Shown here one piece after another: positions 60,740 through 64,000 of a stretch of DNA of 64,000 nt. The DNA lies in the NCBI GenBank assembly GCA_019095985.1, contig CM032660.1:46751009-46815008 (forward strand), given 5' to 3'. The notes under the pieces were generated by a model. That model was given only the letters and a program-made list of their open reading frames with translations, ran no database searches and was not told the origin of the DNA. The first letter of the stretch is position 1; the number at the start of each line of letters is the position of its first letter. The position numbers were made by a program, and so were the translations under genes. Source of the DNA: Streblospio benedicti (taxonomy: Eukaryota; Annelida; Polychaeta; Spionida; Spionidae).

Positions 60740-63445
60740 CTGCGGGTTAGAACACACAAATAGCCTTTCCATTGTTCTATTAACATATGCCTTGCCTACT
60801 AGTACTCTCTCAAATATTCAGGATGTGTAGGAAAATATACAAATGCCAAATACTAGTAGTTAAGTGTCATTATTTTTATTCTACTATGAATTAATGAACT
60901 TTGGCCAGGGAATTATTATGTAAACAAGCCAAACACGTGGTCACCCCTTGTTTTGCTATGACTAGTTCATCTTTGACCTGCCGAATCACCACATTAACAT
61001 AATATTTTTATGCCCAGAACATAGTTCCGAATAATTTCCGTTTGTGCATAAAACATCAGTAGAAATACCCAACTTTCTTGTGCAATTATTAAAATATGTG
61101 ATACAGGGCACCTACATAACAAAAAAACACCTCATAATTCAGTACTTTATATGTGACGTCATCATCATTATTATTTTAGCCTGATCACTGCATTACCAGA
61201 TTCCTACCTGCGCCTCTGGTCCAGCTCCTGGCTCTCGTCTGAGGACGCCGCTTTGCTGACAATGACACCATAGGGCGCGCGCACGTCAGAGTCCCACCTG
61301 GGGGTGTTAGTCATCACACGTAAGTTGATATGCTATGTTTTTTATATTTGTAACAATGTTTCGAAATGACTAATAAGCATGATTAACAGCTGCTTAACAT
61401 GGTATATGTATTTGAAATAGAGTAAGGCTGGAACCTCAAAATCAAAGTACAATTTATAGTTTGCGACTTTACAACATACAATAAGATACTTCATAGGTCT
61501 GAATTAGATGTCAGAGTATAATAGTCAGCTTCATTATAGCTACATATAGAAAAATACAAATAGTTTGTGATGTTACAATGTACAGTAGAACCTCCAATTA
61601 AGACCACCTCTCTATTGAGACCACCTCTATAATATGACCAATTTTCACCCCAGATCTAAATCTTCATAAAAACCTACCAAAATGAACCTTTGTACCGAGA
61701 CCACCTCTCTATTGAGACCACCTAACACTGGTCCCAAAGGTGGTCAGCCTAATGGAGAACTTCTACTGTACACGATTCCTCGCACGTCTGAATAAAGATT
61801 AGTAAAAATCTGTGACCATTCATCTTGCAAAACACATCCTAACGTCCCTAAAATCTGCTACTTCATCTGTCTACCTACTACACTACAGGAGAAACGCATC
61901 TAGGTAGAGTCTAGGGACAATATGCCCGTGGTTCTCAATGTTCCAGATAACCACACAAACATATGTCCACGAACGGATGGAAACGAGAGTAACTAAGAGC
62001 AGTATCTGAATACTGCGGTTCCGCCGTACCTGTGGGTCATGGTCCAGTTGAAGAAGCCGCCCCACGCGGTGAGGTCGGCCTGGGTGTACGGCTGGCTCTC
62101 CATCAGGTAGAACACGTAGCGCTGGTGCGGCAGACGCACGGGCGGCAGGGCAGAAGTCTAGCGGAGAGGTCAGTCAAAAATACATGAATATTCCAGATTT
62201 TATATTAACCTTCTTCAGCATTTTATTCTGTTACCATAGACCTCTTATTTTTGAAAAAATATTTTCAAAATTCCAATGGGATGAAACCCCTTTTTCCCTA
62301 TCTAGGGGTTAAATACAGGTCACATGAGATTTTTCAAAAATCACAGAGATGGTCACCCAATTTAGATTTCACAAAGAACAAAAAAATCACAAATTTAAAC
62401 TAAGGTTAAGGTCTAACGTTACAGAGAGGTCATAGAGAGGTCACAGAGAGGTCACAGAGAGCCTTTTAGCAGAAATGATATTCACTTAGAACCCTTTTCC
62501 ATGAACAGATATTGCATTTTGCACATAGAACCTCTCTATAACCATTCATCTTTTTAAAAAAGAATCTATAAAAGTTACAGGTTTGAGACTTTTATTGAAA
62601 CTGGAGACCATTTTCATCCTTCGGCCTTCGACTATAACTCATTTTTAGTAACAAAACACCAACATAGAACCGTCTACCGACGATATTCACTTGTACTATC
62701 ACCGGTAGATCTGAGGGGCACGGTTGGATCGCATTCTTAGATACTGTCAAGGTATTGTTATTTCCCAGTTATTAAGATAATCCAAATACTGGGAATACTG
62801 TTTACAAATGTTTGTAATGCGTATTAAAAAAACACTGAGATTTAACTTAGTTGAAAGACAAGAGAGTTTGAGAGAGTCTATTGGAATTATTAGCAAAATT
62901 GTGCCCTTAAAATCTGATTGGTTGACGCCGGCAATAATCTTCCAGAAAAAGCATAGAGCACTGCACACCCACTTCGTGCATTTTATTGTTTAAACAATCG
63001 TAGCACAGCAATTAATGAACCCTCAATAGTGTTTGATATGTTAAAACAAAGCTACTTACCTATATTGTCACATGATAAACACAATTGTTATGGTTCATTA
63101 AAATAATATGATCTGTGGAGCAATTTGTTATGGCAAAACGTATGCACACCCAGTTCGTGCGTGGCGATAATAGGGGATTTGAACATGTTTATTTACATTA
63201 GATCTTACTAGAAATTTTATTTTTACACTTTGGCACCGGGAAAAACAATTATTTTCATATAGTAGTAATAGTATGTGGTATTTGTTTGGGAGCCTAATAA
63301 TTTTATTTAGATAACACACGAGCTGGGTGTGCAGTGCTCTAGTACGTGTATGAGGTCTCACCTGTCGCGCACGTGGAAGATGAGTTCTGCGGCGGGGTTT
63401 GGTGGGTGACGCCCCCGGGTCCACGTACACACTTGGCTGCCGCAC
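60173..63445 (-). CDS. Gene B: alpha-1,3-fucosyltransferase (GT10), partial, possible frameshifts
   Basis: Exons on the minus strand are 63445-63362, 62157-62030, 61297-61208 and 60739-60173. GT10 enzymes move fucose from GDP-fucose to N-acetylglucosamine-containing glycans in the Golgi lumen. Motifs seen in order: A-E-L-I-F-H-V-R-D, Q-R-Y-V-F-Y-L, W-G-G-F-F-N-W-T-M-T, D-S-D-V with P-Y-G, A-W-F-V-S-S-C, D-I-Y-G-A-C-G, F-E-N-S-Y-C-T-D-Y-V-T-E-K (the GDP-fucose site region), I-V-P-V-V-F-G, and a C-terminal pair of cysteines. The membrane anchor and early stem exons lie past the right edge. Two joins lose frame by one base, each in a C-run (62148-62150 and 60424-60426). Either the assembly drops a base twice or the gene is decaying. 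Family assignment is firm; which FUT is not. Confidence 0.88.
61208..61297 (-). CDS. Gene B exon with the D-S-D / P-Y-G motif
   Basis: It is 90 nt long, acceptor cacccccag and donor GCGCAG|gtagga, with one leading and two trailing bases. It encodes W-D-S-D-V-R-A-P-Y-G-V-I-V, matching the family pattern R-x-D-S-D-I-x-x-P-Y-G. Phases agree with both neighbours. Confidence 0.86.
61583..61768. mobile_element. Pogo-like TIR element in gene B intron, TA-flanked
   Basis: CAGTAGAACCTCCAATTAAG at the left, GGAGAACTTCTACTG at the right, TA on both sides. It lies between the exons 62030-62157 and 61208-61297. Confidence 0.78.
62030..62157 (-). CDS. Gene B exon with the F-Y-L-M-E-S and W-G-G-F-F-N-W motifs
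   Basis: The acceptor is ccgctag and the donor CACAG|gtacgg. It encodes Q-R-Y-V-F-Y-L-M-E-S and W-G-G-F-F-N-W-T-M-T-H-R, hallmark GT10 stretches. The first codons would join the upstream exon in the family frame only if the C-run at 62148-62150 were one base longer. Confidence 0.85.
62954..63342. mobile_element. TIR element in gene B intron
   Basis: tagagcactgcacacccact at the left and agctgggtgtgcagtgctct at the right are inverted. The right end lies about 18 bp from the splice donor of exon 63362-63445. Confidence 0.72.
63362..63445 (-). CDS. Gene B most upstream visible exon
   Basis: The acceptor is accctgcag and the donor GACAG|gtgaga. With one leading base it reads C-G-S-Q-V-C-T-W-T-R, then A-E-L-I-F-H-V-R-D. 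This fits the cysteine pair and the F-H-x-R-D stretch of fucosyltransferases. Another open frame exists but lacks family motifs, so it is rejected. Earlier exons are not in the window. Confidence 0.78.
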
Positions 63446-63777
63446 CTGCAGGGTGGGGCGGGGGGTTATTTTAATTTCTTTTGTTTTGGTCTTCTTTTGC
63501 TGGTTGCTGGAGATCACTGGCAGAACAAGTTTTTAGAAAAAAATAGGGTGAGGCTCACCAACGGGATTTCATGGGGTTTGTGTGCACAAATGCTTGATGA
63601 GGAGGGTTGAATAAATGGAAATATGTTTTTGTGGTTTTGTGTTGAAAGGTGGGGAGGGGTGGTGGCGCATGGCGGGATTTTTTCTGCTTGGGAAATTTGT
63701 AAGGTTCCCTGTTTGTGTGTGTGTGTGTGCTTGTTTTGATTGCATTTGTTTTTTGTTTGAAGAAGAAACTAAACTAG

Positions 63778-63835
63778 CATCGAGATAAAGGAACATTCGA
63801 CATAGGCAATATCCAGATAACACGTCTGTACTGTA
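63778..63835. mobile_element. Fragment of the second pogo-like family
   Basis: tcgagataaaggaacattcg and ccagataacacgtctgtact match the element at 19793-19964. Confidence 0.5.
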
Positions 63836-63894
63836 TTCACTTGAGCAAACCATTATAAACATTATGTAAATGTAACTGTGGTGGTTTATAGTCA

Positions 63895-64000
63895 TGATTC
63901 TAGTGCTCTAGCGACTTTACATCTACACCGGGTCATTGGCATCCTTGTCACACTCTATCTTTCTCAACTCCTTGGGGAGCATACAGCACATCGCTACCGT
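63895..64000 (-). mobile_element. SINE tail, minus strand, cut by the window edge
   Basis: On the minus strand the order is gctccccaaggagttgag, gtgtgacaaggatgccaatg, acccggtgtagatgtaaagt and cgctagagca, matching the tail at 59605-59700. Confidence 0.66.

Noticed and set aside
63362-63445. Reading V-R-Q-P-S-V-Y-V-D-P-G for the upstream fucosyltransferase exon
   Set aside because: It joins the next exon without a break, but lacks the cysteine pair and F-H-x-R-D stretch that the neighbouring frame shows.

Overview
The window comes from an animal nuclear genome. Short GC-rich exons with GT/AG borders sit in long AT-rich introns. Intergenic DNA is dense in small terminal-inverted-repeat (TIR) elements, tRNA-derived SINE pieces, LINE and Penelope-like scraps, and microsatellites. 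The repeat style and gene content fit a marine invertebrate such as amphioxus or a lophotrochozoan. That assignment is inference, and no rRNA, mitochondrial or diagnostic gene settles it.

Only two genes can be supported, and they converge tail to tail. Gene A (+ strand, exons between 2178 and 10699) encodes a cysteine-containing, probably secreted or ectodomain protein that I cannot name. Seven exons join in one frame (1026 nt including the stop). Its 5' end lies left of the window or was missed. Gene B (- strand, exons between 63445 and 60173) is the C-terminal two thirds of a GT10 alpha-1,3-fucosyltransferase that continues past the right edge. Its splice phases and family motifs are clear, but two places appear to lack a single C in a C-run.

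The roughly 49 kb between them (10.7-60.2 kb) shows no convincing gene. About fifteen short pogo/Tigger-like copies lie between 20 and 62 kb, with TIR near CAGTAGAACCTCC and TA duplications. Other families are: a GGCAGATCC-ended family; a CTGTAAAACTAGA-ended family; several hairpin elements (14.8, 15.9, 22.7, 27.9, 40.6, 51.3, 56.5 and 63.1 kb); a 1.6 kb element with ~550-bp inverted arms (30.43-32.06 kb); a 0.94 kb inverted-repeat element that seems to have landed in a pogo-like copy (44.59-45.52 kb); and pieces of one tRNA-derived SINE family. Unique, non-repetitive tracts rich in homeodomain-like or TALE-like words (17.1, 36.9-37.4, 38.7, 45.7-46.0 kb) are candidate regulatory elements.

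The most unusual points are decayed tandem copies of the 3' end of gene A exon 3 inside its own intron, donor-site duplications at two exon ends, the long-inverted-repeat element, a small TIR element carrying a convergent pair of CTCF-like motifs, and CUG repeats in the likely 3' UTR of the fucosyltransferase.
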